This document shows, piece by piece, positions 31,510 through 44,300 of a stretch of DNA of 64,000 bases (its first letter is position 1; each line of letters opens with the position of its first letter). The notes below the pieces were generated by a model. That model did not search any database. It had not been told where the DNA came from and saw only the letters and a program-made list of their open reading frames with translations. The DNA comes from Parapristionchus giblindavisi (lineage: Eukaryota; Nematoda; Chromadorea; Rhabditida; Diplogasteridae): contig CALSFV010000211.1 in assembly GCA_943737045.1 (NCBI GenBank), positions 620,001 through 684,000 of the forward strand, read 5' to 3'. Made by a program: the position numbers and the translations under genes.

Positions 31510-32145
31510 TTGCAGCAGTAAACATCATCTTATTATTTTATTTATTTTCCTTCCGTCGAATTTCGTTTATCTGTTTATGCGGTGTTCAGAACTTGGAAAA
31601 TGCGGAAAATTCTGTTCAAAAGTTATTGCGGAAAATGTTTAAAAAAGCTCATTTTCGATCATTTTAAGCAAATTTTATAGTTTAATTTTATCGTTTATGG
31701 GTTACAAACAATGTGGCGGACATATTTACGGGCCCTAATTGATAAAAAAACATTAACAACCCAAGTTGGATTCTCACAGCATTTTCGTAGATTTTCTGCT
31801 TGAAATGTTCAAAAAAGGTCATACGATATTTATTTTAGTAGCATACTGACTTGATTTAGTTTTTTTTCCCGCGAAACACCAATGCTATAACGCTTTTAAA
31901 ATTTTCTTTTTCGAGCTAAAATCGATCATTTTCGGTCATTTTCTAATTTCTGAACGTTGCATTAATGTATGTTACAAGGAAATAAATATATGTTTATTCA
32001 TTTCTGAAATGAACTTATCCATGCGGGTGGAGTAACGGAAGGGGCAATGGAAGAAGATAATGGGGACACGGAGAGATAGACTGCGGTGCGGTCGGTTTGT
32101 ACTATTCTCCCTCCACTCAGGGTTTGCAGGGTATTATTATAGTAA
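31510..32145. other. AT-rich intergenic, no gene seen
   Basis: Scattered GGAAAATG and AAAGGTCAT motifs only. No exon-like frame with splice sites and no recognised repeat. Confidence 0.5.
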
Positions 32146-32149
32146 GTAG

Positions 32150-32290
32150 CGCTTAAAAGTAAATTACTTTTCACTTAGTTTTTCGTTACTGTTTTGCTGT
32201 TTCATGAGTATTTGGCGAAAAAGTAAGTAAAAAGAAACTTACTTTTTTCGCGCTACTTACTGTAATATTACCCTGCAAAACCGGAGCACT
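32150..32290. repeat. Small fold-back (AAGTAGCGC / GCGCTACTT)
   Basis: GTAATATTACCCTGCAAAA at the right mirrors TTTGCAGGGTATTATTATAG at the left; the inner arms are AAGTAAATTAC-like. Confidence 0.65.
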
Positions 32291-32532
32291 CTCGGCTACA
32301 TTCGCCTATTCCATCCAGAAAAAAGAGAACCCCCTGCTTTGCTGACATGATAAAGTAGTGTATTGGAATGATAGATTAGAATAAGTAATGCTTGAAGTGA
32401 TCACTCATTTGTATTTAAAGTTGATTCTATTCTCGGGTCGAGTGAGCAGAGAAGAAACTGTCATCAATGTAGCGAAAAATTCTTGGAGTAGACATCAGGC
32501 TATAAACCAACCACCGGGAGAATTATTCCCAG

Positions 32533-32930
32533 TCTCTGACAAGGGAAGTCTTTTTAGTCTCAGTGAGACTTTTGAATAAGAGTATTTTTCCTCGATAGGT
32601 ATAGGTTAAATATGATGGGAGCCAAAAAATTAGCTGCTGCCATGCACTTTCAGATTTTCAATAATTAATTTTAATTATGTGAAAATGCAATTTTCAACTG
32701 CGCATGCATTATTTTTGACGTCGCTAAGTTTTCACGGCACTTTCAGGGGCTCCTTATTTCATATACCGCTGGTCGCCTATGTTTTGTGATAATTAATTAT
32801 ATAAAATCTGAAAGTGCATGGCAGCAGCTAATTTTTTGGCTCCTATCATATTTTTCCTATACCAATCGAGGAAAAATACTCTTATTCAAAAGTCTCACTG
32901 AGACTAAAAAGACTTCCCTTGTGAGAGAGA
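32533..32930. repeat. Fold-back element
   Basis: GGGAAGTCTTTTTAGTCTCA and its complement form the tips; the inner blocks AGCTGCTGCCATGCACTTTC and its complement extend the arms to about 160 bp. Confidence 0.8.
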
Positions 32931-33012
32931 TAGATCCTGTGGATAAGAAAGATGCCCCATGATTTGGGCCCATCTGCATCTTATGACTCATTCTTTGTCT
33001 CTCGCATAGTCG

Positions 33013-33124
33013 CATAGGGAGAGTGACCTCACTCAAAGGTCTCTTCATTGCCCACACTATTTCTTTGTTCTCTAACAACGAGAGAGCGTAGGCCGTTGAA
33101 GAGGCGGTTGAGAGAGGTCACTCT
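33013..33124. repeat. M1 MITE
   Basis: AGGGAGAGTGACCTCACTCA to GAGAGAGGTCACTCTT. Diverged from the TTAA-flanked members; no clear TSD here. Followed by the dispersed repeat seen at 1-345. Confidence 0.75.
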
Positions 33125-33520
33125 TCTTTTTAGTGGGCATGCAATGAGAGAGCGCCAGACAGACAGAGATTGTGGAGAGACGTTTGCATATCTCATTTAC
33201 CTCTTATCTCAATTTCTCTAATATAGTTTGTGGGTTATTGTTATAAACTATACACCTAGCTATCCAGGTGACCTCACCGTGAATTGATTTGGCACAGCAT
33301 TTCTTTAACACAGGGAGAGCGCACATTGAAAATTTGGCACAATGCCAAATATTTTACGGTATGACAGCACCAAACTACACATAGTCGTCTGTGCACTCTC
33401 ACGTTTGCGTGTTCTCTCCTTTCTATCTATCTTTTTCTCTGTGACATCATAACTGCTCTCCAAACACTGTTTTTGTCTCATGTCTAGACGTAGAGCACAT
33501 TATTAATTAACATATACATA

Positions 33521-35059
33521 CAGTGGTGGCCAGAAGGATATCATATTTTGGTTTTTTGAGCATAACTTTTCTTGTAGATTACCGATCAGCTTGAAATTTT
33601 TATATAGTGTGCTCAAACATGTTTCACAATGTATACCGAGGCATGGGGCCGGTTTTTCAATTTTATCGGCTTCCAGGATACAGTATCCCCAAATTACCGT
33701 GACCGCTCATTTTGATGAAGTTACTTCTCCTGTAATTTTTAAATGTATTCATGCGGTTTTCTTCGTTTTTTTTCATGAATATATTATAATAATCAATTAA
33801 ACAAATTTATTAACAATATTCAACATGTCAACAATCAAAATAATTGATTAAATCACTAACAAAGTGGAGCTCACTTGGGTGATGTCGGGGCAACAATTTG
33901 GGTTCAAATCTACTAATAAACAGATTAAATCAATAAATATTAATTTAGTACTTAGTTTCCGTGCTTCTGACTGCTCTAACAATGTGCGTACGATAGCCGT
34001 TGCGATCATGATTCCATTGATTCGCTGCAGAGGACATAGTACGAGTTCCTGTGCACCATGACGCTTTTGACTCCGTGATTCTAATAGGAGACGAGCTTCT
34101 GGACATCCTCTCGAGCCCCGACTGGTCTGCGAACGTGAATCCGGCCGTCCGAGTCCAATAGATTAAACTTGAACTCGTCCGACCTTACGACCTTTCGCTA
34201 GTCTACGACCCTCCTTTTGAAATAAGCCTTTGCCCACTTCAGACGATTCTCTCTGTTCTTAGGATAGATTATGGGCTTCGTACTAACAACTCTACCGTTA
34301 ATACCAGCGTGTTGGGTTGTCAACGGATGGTGCGAGTCGAAGGAGGAGTGCCTCCTTACAGTGTCATTTCTTGCTAGTTGATTGTTGAGTTCGCCCGCGG
34401 GATATCGCGCGATACACTGATGATATTCCTGTCATCAAGGTCCTAGGTAATAGGTGAAAAACCAGGCAATGAGGGTTGACAGTTGATAACGAATTTGGGA
34501 ACCTTTTTGATGACACGAGAGATCGTACACTGGTTTTCACCAAACTGGTGAGCAGGTTCCGACTGCTTCAGACCATTCAAACCTCACGGGCAAGGTATCA
34601 AGGAAGAGATATAATACACATTTCGGTATTACCATAGTATAAAAACAAAAATACAAGAAATATACATTTAAAAAATGACAAGAAACAAGCAAAAATGGTG
34701 AAAAAAGTTGCTACTTTTGAAATTCACAATATGCCTACGATATGAATATTAATATCTAATAAATGTATGCAGTATCGATGAATGACTATAGTAGCATGCG
34801 TAAGTACTTTTTAAACGGTGAATAAATTGTTTAAAACAACGAAAATACGTCGCAACTTCATGTTATCAAAATGAGGCATGTGGTCATTTTGGGATACTGT
34901 AGCATGGGATCCGTCTAAATTGAAAAACCGGCCTCATACTTCGGTATACATTGTGAAACATGTTTGAGCACACTATATAAAAATTTCAAGCTGATCGGTA
35001 ATCTACAAGAAAAGTTATGCTCAAAAAACCAAAATATGATATCCTTCTGGCCACCACTG
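33521..35059 (-). mobile_element. Tc1-like DNA transposon with long inverted repeats
   Basis: 1539 bp, ends CAGTGGTGGCCAGAAGGATA and its complement, flanked by TA (33519-33520, 35060-35061). The TIRs run about 150-200 bp (ATTACCGATCAGCTTGAAAT is in both). It contains a decayed transposase on the minus strand. Termini, target and size fit the Tc1 family. Confidence 0.88.
33930..34600 (-). pseudogene. Tc1-like transposase pseudogene
   Basis: The minus strand reads AGINGRVVSTKPIIYPKN, then RENRLKWAKAYFKRRVVD, then a stop, then RKVVRSDEFKFNLLDSDGR. The last is the first catalytic-Asp block of Tc1 transposases. Earlier parts (RRHSSFDSHHP) and later parts are in other frames. Stops and shifts exclude a working enzyme. 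Confidence 0.8.
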
Positions 35060-35660
35060 TATTAGTTTTATAATTTATTTTTCATGCAAGTAACCCTATA
35101 ATAGTACATCAATTTATATTATTAATTTAATGCTTATTGTTAGACTGTTTGAAGCTCTCGTTTCTCTGCTGCCTCCTCTTTTCCCTTTTTTTCGCGCAGG
35201 GACGATCTTTCTCTGACTGTCGCGAATAAAGAGGAGACTTTATGTTCCTCTGTATTTGTAACCATCCATTATTTTTATCATGCATTTTCATACCCTCGTA
35301 ATTCGAGGATTGATCCAGTACACACGGCTCATTTTCAGTCACCTGGTGCAAAAAAGATGCTAAAAATGACCATTTTAAGCGAAATAATAATGAATTTTCT
35401 ACATCGACCCACCACATTTCGAAAATCGACCCATTATATTTAAAAAATAATGGCGGGGTCACCGAAATTGCATGATTATTATTGTTCTTTTCTCCTTGAA
35501 CTTGAGTTAATTAGCAACTTATCCCTCCATACCAGGGCAGAAAAATGTTTTCGGAAAATTTCCGAAATTACTTCTCTGAAAATTCGGAAAATCAACAGTC
35601 CTGCTACTTACTCTCTTCTTCTCTATTTATTTTTCGTTTTGCTTTAGATGTATTAACTAT
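35060..35660. other. Intergenic with remnants of repeats
   Basis: It contains a fragment similar to 7120-7600 (TTGACCCACCATATTTCGAAAATTGACCC-like blocks around 35320-35440) and an hAT-like tip CAGGGCAGAAAAATG near 35541. No gene model can be supported, although a 111-codon frame exists on the minus strand. Confidence 0.45.
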
Positions 35661-35662
35661 TA

Positions 35663-35873
35663 CTTAACGCTTTTCACATGTTATTAATAATTCTCGAGTT
35701 TACAATTTAATATCCGGTTGTGTTCCTGTTTATTTATTTTGCTAACATTATTCATGACCGTTAGTTTTATCTCCGTGTTTTACTTTTTTCAGATCACCTA
35801 AACAACGGTAACGTATCTGAACTAATCAAATAATATCTTTGCAGAAACCGTTGTACACGTCAGCTTTCTGATA
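35663..35873 (+). promoter_or_regulatory. Conserved 5' flank of family copy 4
   Basis: Aligns with the flanks of the other copies from ACGCTTTTCACATG to the start codon, including TTGTTCCTGTTTATTTATTTTG, TTCATGACCGTTAG and the ATCTTTGCAG acceptor. Confidence 0.5.
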
Positions 35874-36749
35874 ATGGCTCAACTCAATTGTGTAGGTTAA
35901 AATATTATTGTCCTACTACCCCCCCCCTAATATATATATTTTAAAGGGAACATAATTTTTAAATTAATTTTAGATTGATGCGCACGAGATCAACCGTTGG
36001 CACTTACACTTGAAACATATGATAAATGACAAGTAAGAATATGATTCCTATAATGAAATTTAATTTTATTATTTCTTCTTTGATCTTTGAATTTTACCTT
36101 TTTACCTTTCATTTTATGATATTATCTAATTTATATACCTTTTATTTATTTATTATTTAGATTTTTTAAACAAATGGAACGACTATCGAAAAACGAACGA
36201 CATGCACTTGATGACATCCTCGCGACTGTTGTCGTCACAATCGATGAAATCGATCGCGTACTGCGACGTCCTACAGGTATTTACACACAGAGAAAGGAGG
36301 TGTAACTCTGGTATTTCTAAACTTAAAGTACTTAAGGCGACACCCCAAGCTAATTTGAAACTCTCCGTTCTGGCCACACTCTCTCGCTTTCTTTGCCTAC
36401 AAGAGAGTATTGCCAATGCGGAGAGTAAAATTAGCTTGGGGCGTGCCTTTAAAATATGTAACTGATTTAAAGTTTACTTTAAGTCTACTTCATGTGGATG
36501 ACGTAACTTTTTCCCTTGAAGTTGACCTACGTTTCACTTGAAGTAGACTAACAAGTCTACTCGAAGTGAAAGTGTAAGTACCTTCTGCTTTTTTTTAAAT
36601 TTTAGAAAAATAAATTTTATAGATAATATTCATATTGGAGAAAATTTAAACTTTTTCTTGAATTATTTAAAATAATTTGTGTTCAGTCAGGGTACATCAA
36701 GATCGGTATCTTCTTATCCCCCTCGTTGACGAGGTATCATTCTTTTTTC

Positions 36750-36789
<40 letters not shown>

Positions 36790-37312
36790 AATAATATTCG
36801 AAAGATACACCTCATTTCGCGTACAATTATGTGCGTGGATATGCCAGATTACAAACTTTTGACACATTTGTAAATTAATTAATAAAACAAATACTCGATT
36901 ATTCGAACTATAATAAATGAATGAGAAAATTACACGAATCGATGCAAGATTCTATACATTTGGTGTATGAATGATATATTTAGGACTCTTCGTGGCGAAA
37001 AATTTGGAAAAGATTGGGGAATCAAGCCCACGCAGCGTGTACTCTGGCAGAACAAGCTCACTTCGGTATCTTTAAAGCCATTTTATATATAATTTTTAAT
37101 ATCAGTATGTATATATTACCATTTTGATTTCACATAATATATGCTTATTTTATTTTATAGGTCCTCCAGCAAACGATGATGAACGAGCCGCTTTGTCTGC
37201 AGTACCAGAGTCGCTAATCAAGGCTTACGAAAAAATTTCTGGTCGTTCTACTGCACCGGAAGCACCTGCTACGGATTCCGATTCTATAGAGTATTGCAAA
37301 TGTAGAAAGTAA
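35874..37312 (+). CDS. Copy 4 of the small six-exon gene family, 157 aa
   Basis: Exons 35874-35891, 35974-36032, 36161-36276, 36687-36733, 36984-37065 and 37161-37312 join in phase to 158 codons including TAA. Segments: MAQLNC; IDAHEINRWHLHLKHMINDK; FFKQMERLSKNERHALDD leading to IDEIDRVLRRPT; VRVHQDRYLLIPLVDE; DSSWRKIWKRLGNQAHA with CTLAEQAHF; and GPPANDDERAALSAV, SLIKAYEKISGRS, ending EYCKCRK. Exon 1 lacks one codon and exon 3 has one extra against the other copies, both in frame. The Cys/Lys tail is shared with copy 5 only. Predicted helical and soluble; no known domain. Intron 3 holds an M2 MITE and a GGTATTTC-type MITE. The 3' UTR continues to about 37440 (ATAAAATGTTCACTGTTAC). Confidence 0.7.
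36288..36560. repeat. Two MITEs in intron 3 of copy 4
   Basis: An M2 element (36336-36448, TTAA at both sides) sits within a CTGGTATTTC...AAAGTACTT / AAGTAGACT-type element. The latter family is best seen at 58693-59042, and another copy is at 44830-45020. Confidence 0.7.
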
Positions 37313-37439
37313 ATTTGCTTGTGGCATGCCGTTAAGGAGATAAAATGTTCACTGTTACTGTATGACTGGATAATGGGATTATTCCCACACACACACAATT
37401 TGCCTCTTTTATAAGATCACTGAAAAAATATGGGTTCTT

Positions 37440-37905
37440 GAAGGTCATAATGTGTTTTCAGAATTTAAATTAGTAAGGTTATTTTTATAATACCACATTT
37501 GAAGAAAATCGACATCTAGGAAGTGTTGAAAATTTGGTTAGGTGAGGTAAAATTAGGTTATAAAAGCATAAATTTTGAGAAGAGAAAAAAGCGACATCTT
37601 TATAATTTTAGAGTAAAACGTTACATTATAGCTTTTAAAATCACTTTTTGAATGGTTTAAAAATGCCAACCGAGAGATCACCATCACATTCTGTCCCTAG
37701 TGGCATACACATAAAATACGCGTGTTGAGGCGAGGGGAGAGGGGGGGGGGCGGAGAGAGGGATCTCCCTGTATATGATCGCAATTATCGATCTATTTTCG
37801 TGCCTTATACAGTCCCGCACAGTCGCGCTCCCTAAACGCGGTCCGCTGCGGCATGATTCATCTCGAATCTCCGTCATCGATGGTTGTCCCGAACAAATGC
37901 TGTAT
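37440..37905. other. Intergenic, no gene seen
   Basis: AT-rich sequence, then a G-run (37739-37751) and an ACAGTCCCGC tip near 37808 related to the 28473 fold-back. No exon-like frame. Confidence 0.5.
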
Positions 37906-38867
37906 TTTCCAAACGATTGGTGCGGAATTGTGGTCTACTCAAAGTTTAGAGGTGACACGAGTAAAATGACACAAGAAGCCCATCACTTGGATCAATTTGA
38001 AAATTTCGAAATTTCTCAAGTTTGAAATGTTTTCGTTTATGCGGCTTATTGTGAAGTACTAATGATGTGAATAATATTCAGCCAATGCTCAATGGCTGAT
38101 CTCTCCTTTCAACCACTTTTCGAAAAGTTTCATGCTGAATGCGTGCGAAAAATTCAGAATTGTGCTTGAATCAGTTTCCAACTTGCTTTCTGTAACATTC
38201 TGTCTTAGTGCTTTGCAATGTACATACTCAATATGAAAATCGTTTATTTTCGAAAATAAAAAAAAATTCAATTTAAGTGCCTACTTTCACGGCAAATTTC
38301 GGAAATATTGCAGTTTGTCGACTCGAATGCTGCGACAATGAGCAAATGACAATGACAATGTGAAGTTTCATGACGAGTAAACATAGTAGAACTGAAATCC
38401 CGGCATTCGGCTCACTTTTGAAAAATCGATTTCCATGACCCCGGGGTCATGGTAAAAAAATATGAATTTTCGAAAATTAACGATTTTCATATTGATTATG
38501 TACATTGCAAAGTGCTTAGATAGAATGTTACAGAAAGTAAATTGGAAACTGATTCAAGCACAATTTTGAATTTTTCGCACGCATTCAGCATGAAACTTTT
38601 CGAAAAATGGTTGAAAGGAGAGATAAGCCATTGAGCATTGGCTGAATATTATTCACATCATTAGTACTTCACAATAAGCCTCATAAATGAAAACATTTCA
38701 AACTTGAGAAATTTTGAAATTTTCGGACCATGACCGTGAAAACCGAAAAAAAGTCATGAAAATCGAAATTTTCAAATTGAACCAAGTGATGGGCTTCTTG
38801 TGTCATTTTACTGGTCTCACATCGAAACTTTGTGTAGACCACAATTCCGCACTAATCGTTTAGAAAA
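37906..38867. mobile_element. Fold-back element related to the TTAA family
   Basis: The tips AAACGATTGGTGCGGAATTG and the complement of AAACGATTAGTGCGG form the ends of arms about 450 bp long. The interior (TGCGGCTTATTGTGAAGTAC, GACCCCGGGGTCATGG) aligns with the inner arms of 17188-19250, so this is a relative with different tips. Confidence 0.8.
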
Positions 38868-38878
38868 TAATAATAATA

Positions 38879-38939
<61 letters not shown>

Positions 38940-38942
38940 TTT
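38868..38942. repeat. (AAT)n microsatellite
   Basis: About 25 AAT units at the right tip of the preceding fold-back. Poly-tyrosine frames across it are artefacts. Confidence 0.95.
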
Positions 38943-39169
38943 TATTCCTTCAAATGAAAGCATCGGGGATGGGATTGGGAATATCTGTTTATCTGTTAAT
39001 AGATTAAAAAGGAGATAAAAAGGAGATAAAAAGGAAATACAGCAAAAAAACATGAAATAACGATTCTGAGTCAAGTTGGAAACAATCATACCGATTTTTT
39101 CCGACACGCGCATTCCGCGTAGCAGGGTTACATGCACTAGTAGTTGTGCTCCATGGATATTCTAGAGAA

Positions 39170-39520
39170 ATTTTGCGGAATTGAAATTGAAATTAAGGAA
39201 ATCGAAAAAAACGAAAATTCGGGTAAAAAATCAGCCAAGGAATTGCTTAAAACCAATCTCAATAGTGTTTCTGTGCACATTGGGCATGCCTAACACAATG
39301 CCGAAGAAATTTGGACAATAGCTTGTTCGGTTGAAAAAAAATATGAAAATCGAGTTTTCGAACTTGGCGCCCACCTGGCACACCGTTTTCCACGGCTAGG
39401 GCCAATTTGGGTACCATTTTGTAATCACGGCCCAAGGTACCCTACACCCATAAAGTGGAGTGGCCTGAATCAAACTTCTTGGCGCGATGTCCGGACCATG
39501 GTCGAGTCTTACAGATCCGG
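39170..39520. repeat. Relic of a TTAA-type fold-back arm
   Basis: GGGCATGCCTAACACAATGC and the end GAGTCTTACAGATCCGGG correspond to the right arm of 17188-19250 and the terminus of 45797-50072. It is heavily diverged. Confidence 0.55.
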
Positions 39521-39780
39521 GCTGGATGGAGTGAATATTTTCGTGAGCAAACTGTGAAGATAGAAAGATAGCAAAGGTTATTCCGCATACCATACATAAA
39601 TTATTTTATACTAGTACAGCTTACTGATAACTAGAATCACGAATGAATCATGCATGATGTACAGGCAAAGGCGCGAAAATACCACTACGCGGGATACATG
39701 CATGGATGCGCTAATTTCTTCCATATCATTTATCCCTTGTATAGTCTGTTACATTTGTTTCATGCACGTTTACCTTGTGG

Positions 39781-39782
<2 letters not shown>

Positions 39783-39836
<54 letters not shown>
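39783..39836. repeat. (AT)n microsatellite
   Basis: About 54 bp of AT dinucleotide. Confidence 0.95.
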
Positions 39837-39838
<2 letters not shown>

Positions 39839-39871
39839 CATATGTAGATACTCGAGGGCCTCCATCTTTAA

Positions 39872-39991
39872 GGTTAGAGTGACCAGTCTTAATGAACTCT
39901 TCATTGCGCACACTATTTCTCTGTTCTGTGATCTCTAACAACGAGAGAGCGTACATCGTTGAAGAGGCCGTTGATGAAGGCCACTCTCCCT
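39872..39991. repeat. M1 MITE with TTAA flanks
   Basis: GGTTAGAGTGACCAGTCTTA to GGCCACTCTCCCT, with TTAA at 39868-39871 and 39992-39995. Followed by a piece of the 1-345 repeat. Confidence 0.75.
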
Positions 39992-40319
39992 TTAAGAGGG
40001 TACGAAATGAGAGAGTGAGAGAGCACCAGACAGACAGAGATTGTGGAGAGGCACAGAGATAGGAACGCTCACTGGTCCTCCCAATCGATTCCCTGTCCTT
40101 CCCCTTTTCTCTCACTCTATACTCGAACATATGAAAATTTCATGTTCGGACTTTGGTATCTCGGTGTTGGTGCTAGTCAAATTAAGCCGGTATCATAGTT
40201 TCGATTCTCTATTGTTGCTATTTGCTGTTTTTCGATGGCGGCTAGATAAAAAAAGCATGCGATATTTGTTTTGCAAACAATCTAATAAAAACATTACGAA
40301 AAGAAGGCAAATCAATGAT

Positions 40320-41030
40320 TTTATGATATTTTCTGTTTTTTTTTCCTGAATTTTCTGTTTTTTTCTGCTTCTGAAAACAGAAATTTCAATTTCTGATTTC
40401 AGGAAAATAAAAATTTCCGTCCCAGCCCTGGTGCTCAAATATTAACCTGCTATTACTTCAATGTTTTTTTATGAATTCATGTATCAAGAATAGTGCAAGG
40501 ATGTGTCAGTTACGCTTATTTCCATACAATATTAACATTCTATCCCACTTTAATCGTTGCGGGAGTCAGTCATGCCAACTCAAAGAATTAGGAAGTGGGC
40601 GCGTTGGTGCGGTAGGTTTGACGGGAGAATCTGTCGATAATTTACATCTCTGAAGAGAATCGGCGAGCTAGAGCTTGGGAGAAGACTCTGGGATATTGCC
40701 ATAATTGGACTGATTGGAAGAGATAAACCTTGTTTGACCCCGCTTATTGCTATCGTCTTGTTAGGTAATCATCAGTTAATCAAAGATATGAGAGCGCAAG
40801 AGCGAGAGGGGGCGATAGAGCGTTGAGATATGAGAGAGTACGGAGTGCAAGGTTGGAGGGGGCGTGGCAAGAGTGGACATTTGCAGAACAAGCCTGAGTG
40901 ATTATCTGATTTGCATACTTAGCTCTCTCAATTTCCCATTATCCCTCACGCTAATTTCCATACAATATAAACAATCTTCCCCGTGTTAATCGTTACGGGA
41001 GTCAGTCATGCAAACTCAAGGGTCCCCTTC
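40320..41030. repeat. Hairpins and a direct repeat between copies 4 and 5
   Basis: CTGAATTTTCTGTTTTTTTC and CTGAAAACAGAAATTTCAAT form local hairpins to the hAT-like tip CAGCCCTGG near 40425. The block TACGCTTATTTCCATACAAT (40512) with GGGAGTCAGTCATGC recurs as a direct repeat at 40951-41020. No gene seen. Confidence 0.55.
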
Positions 41031-41129
41031 TTTAACTTTGAATTAGTTAACAACTTATTACTGCTTGTCCTCTTCTACAGTGTAAATCTCTGTTTTTTTT
41101 CGTTTTGCTGTAGCTGAATTAACTATTAC

Positions 41130-41334
41130 TTAACGCTTTTCGCATCATTTTAATAATTCTGGAGTTCATAATTTAATATAAGCTATTGTTCCTGTTTGTT
41201 TACTATTTTGCTAACATTATTCATGACCGTTTGTTTTATTCGTGTTTTACCTTTTCTAGATCACCTAAACAACGGTAACATATCTGAACTAATCGAATAT
41301 CATTGCAGAAACTGTTGTACAAGTCGACTTTCTG
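41130..41334 (+). promoter_or_regulatory. Conserved 5' flank of family copy 5
   Basis: Matches the flanks of copies 2-4, with TTCATGACCGTTTG and the ATCATTGCAG acceptor. The TGATAATGG before the start is shortened to TGATGG, still with ATG. Confidence 0.5.
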
Positions 41335-44300
41335 ATGGCTGCTAAACGCATTTGTGTAGGTGAAACTATTATTGTCCCACTTTATATATATATATATATA
41401 TACAGTAGCGGCCAAAAGAATTCGGACGAAACTTTGAAATGTCATAATGACTCAGATGAGCAATCGTGCTCATTTTTTGACATGATACTATAGTACTAGT
41501 GTGCATCATATCCTACTCCCATTGTTATGATTCGTCGTCGTATTATTGTGTGGCGGTCCTCGAACCTCTCTGTACTTACTCAACAGAAATTATTTCCTCA
41601 GCTGGATTTTTCTGAGGCTTGTTGTTAACAGTGTATGAACAACATTTACTGCCGAGTAGAATCCGCTATGCCATCTATTCGAGCCAATTCATTCCTTTGA
41701 GAAAATCGAAATTTCATGCACCCTTGAAATTGAGCAAAAATGTCACAACTCTGTGTTCAATGAAGCGGCAGGCTACAAACTTGGTAGAGATAATAGCCCA
41801 TGAGTGATACAAAACCTGGCCGAGTATGAGCCCGATCGGTTGAATTTTGAGAAATTTCGAAAATTTATTTTTTCTCACGAGATTCAGGAAGTACCTGGCC
41901 GGATTAATTTCGATTCAAATCAACAGCAAGATGTCTTCTATATATAGTATATAACAGTATACTAGTGTTTTGCGATATTTCGAATTCTTTAATAGAAGTT
42001 ATGGTTGGAGAAAGGAGGTCAAAAATTATATTTAAAAGGCGTTCTCGCTAAGACGGCAAGCAAAGTGGCACAGTTGGTGAAAATCGTTTCTGTGCGCTCA
42101 AACTTCACAGGTGGAGTACCTAGGGGTGGGATACACTTCAGCCAAAAAATTGGACTCCAAAAGTGATCTTTGATCTTTGATCTCGCGAAAATAAAGTTGT
42201 GATTTGCCTATCTTGTTATATACCTTACGAAAGAGCGCAAAATGGTATATGACAATGGTATATAACAAAAATTTCAACTTTATTTTTCGCGAGATCAAAG
42301 ATCAAAGAACACTTTTGGCGAGTACAACAGTTCGAACCGGCGTGACGAGAGCATTCCAACGATATATTATGATTCATTATCTTCGTGGAGAAAGCTTTCA
42401 TAGTCTCTTTACAGTTATATTCCATAAACTTTATTTGTAATCTAAAAATTACCCTATATAGTTAAAACATGCATGCTCATGGCCGAAACAGCGGGCCTTA
42501 ACTTTTTGCATGTTACATAGTTCACTAGAATACCAACGCATGATTTTTTTATACCGCCTCCATCAAAAGTTGCTGTTTTCGATCTTTCGGATAGTTTTCA
42601 TAAAAAATGAAGTAGACGTCACAGCCATAAAATTCTGCCCCAAAATTGGGCATTTGCATACCTCTAGCTCAACGATGGATCGGGAACGGCCGAAAACATG
42701 ATCTTATCGGAACTCCGCCCAGGCATTGCGAGACCACTGATACCAAAATTACTATGCACATCTTTATCAGCGGGGTCGATAAGGGGTTATCATACACAAG
42801 TTTTGAGGATATCGAAATTTTTGGCCTAAACTCAGAAAAAAGGTGTAAAAATGAACAGGTGTAATTTTGTAGAACACCTCGGAGTGTTTTTATGAAGAAT
42901 TAGGGGTGTCCTAATTTACACCTTTTAAAGTGCTCTTTTGAACACATGAAAAGGTGTCCAGTTTTACAGGTTTCAGCTTCACGTTCAAAGTTTCGAGTCT
43001 CTAATTTACACCTCTTTATGTGCTTAGTGGTACACCTGGAAAGGTGTTCTTTTAAACCGAATACCGCCTTCACCAAACCCTTCTGGTGTTCGCCGGGTGA
43101 TATGACACGTGTGAGAAATGAGAATGGAAGTTCCACTTGAGAGACGAATTATGTGAAAGAGACAGAAGTGAGAAATGAGATAAGAAACGACCGAATCGGA
43201 GAGGGCATGATGTGAGGAATGATCTGAGAAATGCATAATTGAAAATGGAAGACGTGAGAAATGACATTTGAAATGAAAGCGTGGAAAGCGACATTTGGGA
43301 AAAATGCGATTAGAAAACGATGTTTGGGAAAACAATTAATTAGAAAAAGATGTTCAGGAAAAAACTTTTGTGAAATTACCGATGTAAATGAAATTATGGA
43401 CATTTATCATCAACAACAACAATCTCAGGTATTTTTTCACGGGGCCCACCCTGTTCAATCCCGTGGTGTCTGCTGCGGAGTACATTGCGGATTAGAACCT
43501 TTAGACGGGGTACCCGCGATCTGTGACCTCTAGACGTGGTGCCCCGCGAGGTGGAAGACGGCGTGCCCCGTGGGGCGCGAGGAACACCGTCCCTTCACCA
43601 TGGTGCTCCTCGCGGTGTACTCCGCGAGATTTGGCCTCTCAACGGTGTGCCCCGCAAAAATACCGGAGATCTTAAACAAAAAAAATCAAAACTTGTTTCT
43701 CGTTGAGGTATTTCCTTGTTGTGAATTTCAGGATTAGGTGTTTCATCATCGGTATTTTCACAAATGATTTTTCTTGAAAATTGTTTTCTAATTAGAGTTT
43801 TCTGAAGTGATATTTCATTAAAAAAATTTCCTATCACATTTTTCCCAAATGTCGCTTTCCACTATTTCATTTTAATTGTGATATCTCACGTCTCCCAGAT
43901 TCAATTAGACATTTCTCATGTCATTCTTCTTATTCGCACTCTCACAATCGGTCGATTCCATTCTAATTTCTCACACGTGTCATATCACCGTTCGCCGCGC
44001 CCTATATGTATACACTTGTTTTCATGCAACGCACATGTCATCAAACGATTGTGAAGTCTATTCTTATTACAATTGAAAGATATGATTGTGACACGGAAGT
44101 CTGTTGTCACTCACAAATTTTTGACAGTCAGTACCATATTGACAAAGTGGTTGGAGTCTAAAGATATGTGCAGAACTAATAAATGAAAAGGGGGTGACCG
44201 CGCCATTCAAAAAGGTGTAGTTTTTACACCTCGAGGTGTTCATTTTTACACCATTTCATGTGTTGAAAAGTACACTTTTTAGGCTGTGAATAGTTACACA

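Noticed and set aside
35127..35462. 111-codon minus-strand frame
   Set aside because: No relatives recognised, lies over repeat remnants, no splice context that would make a gene.
39650..40130. Frames with Ile-Tyr repeats
   Set aside because: Created by the (AT)n tract at 39783-39836 plus an M1 MITE.
43024..43533. Frames of 74-103 codons within the 1.5-kb fold-back
   Set aside because: Low-complexity, repeat-derived, mirrored in the other arm (43595-43837).
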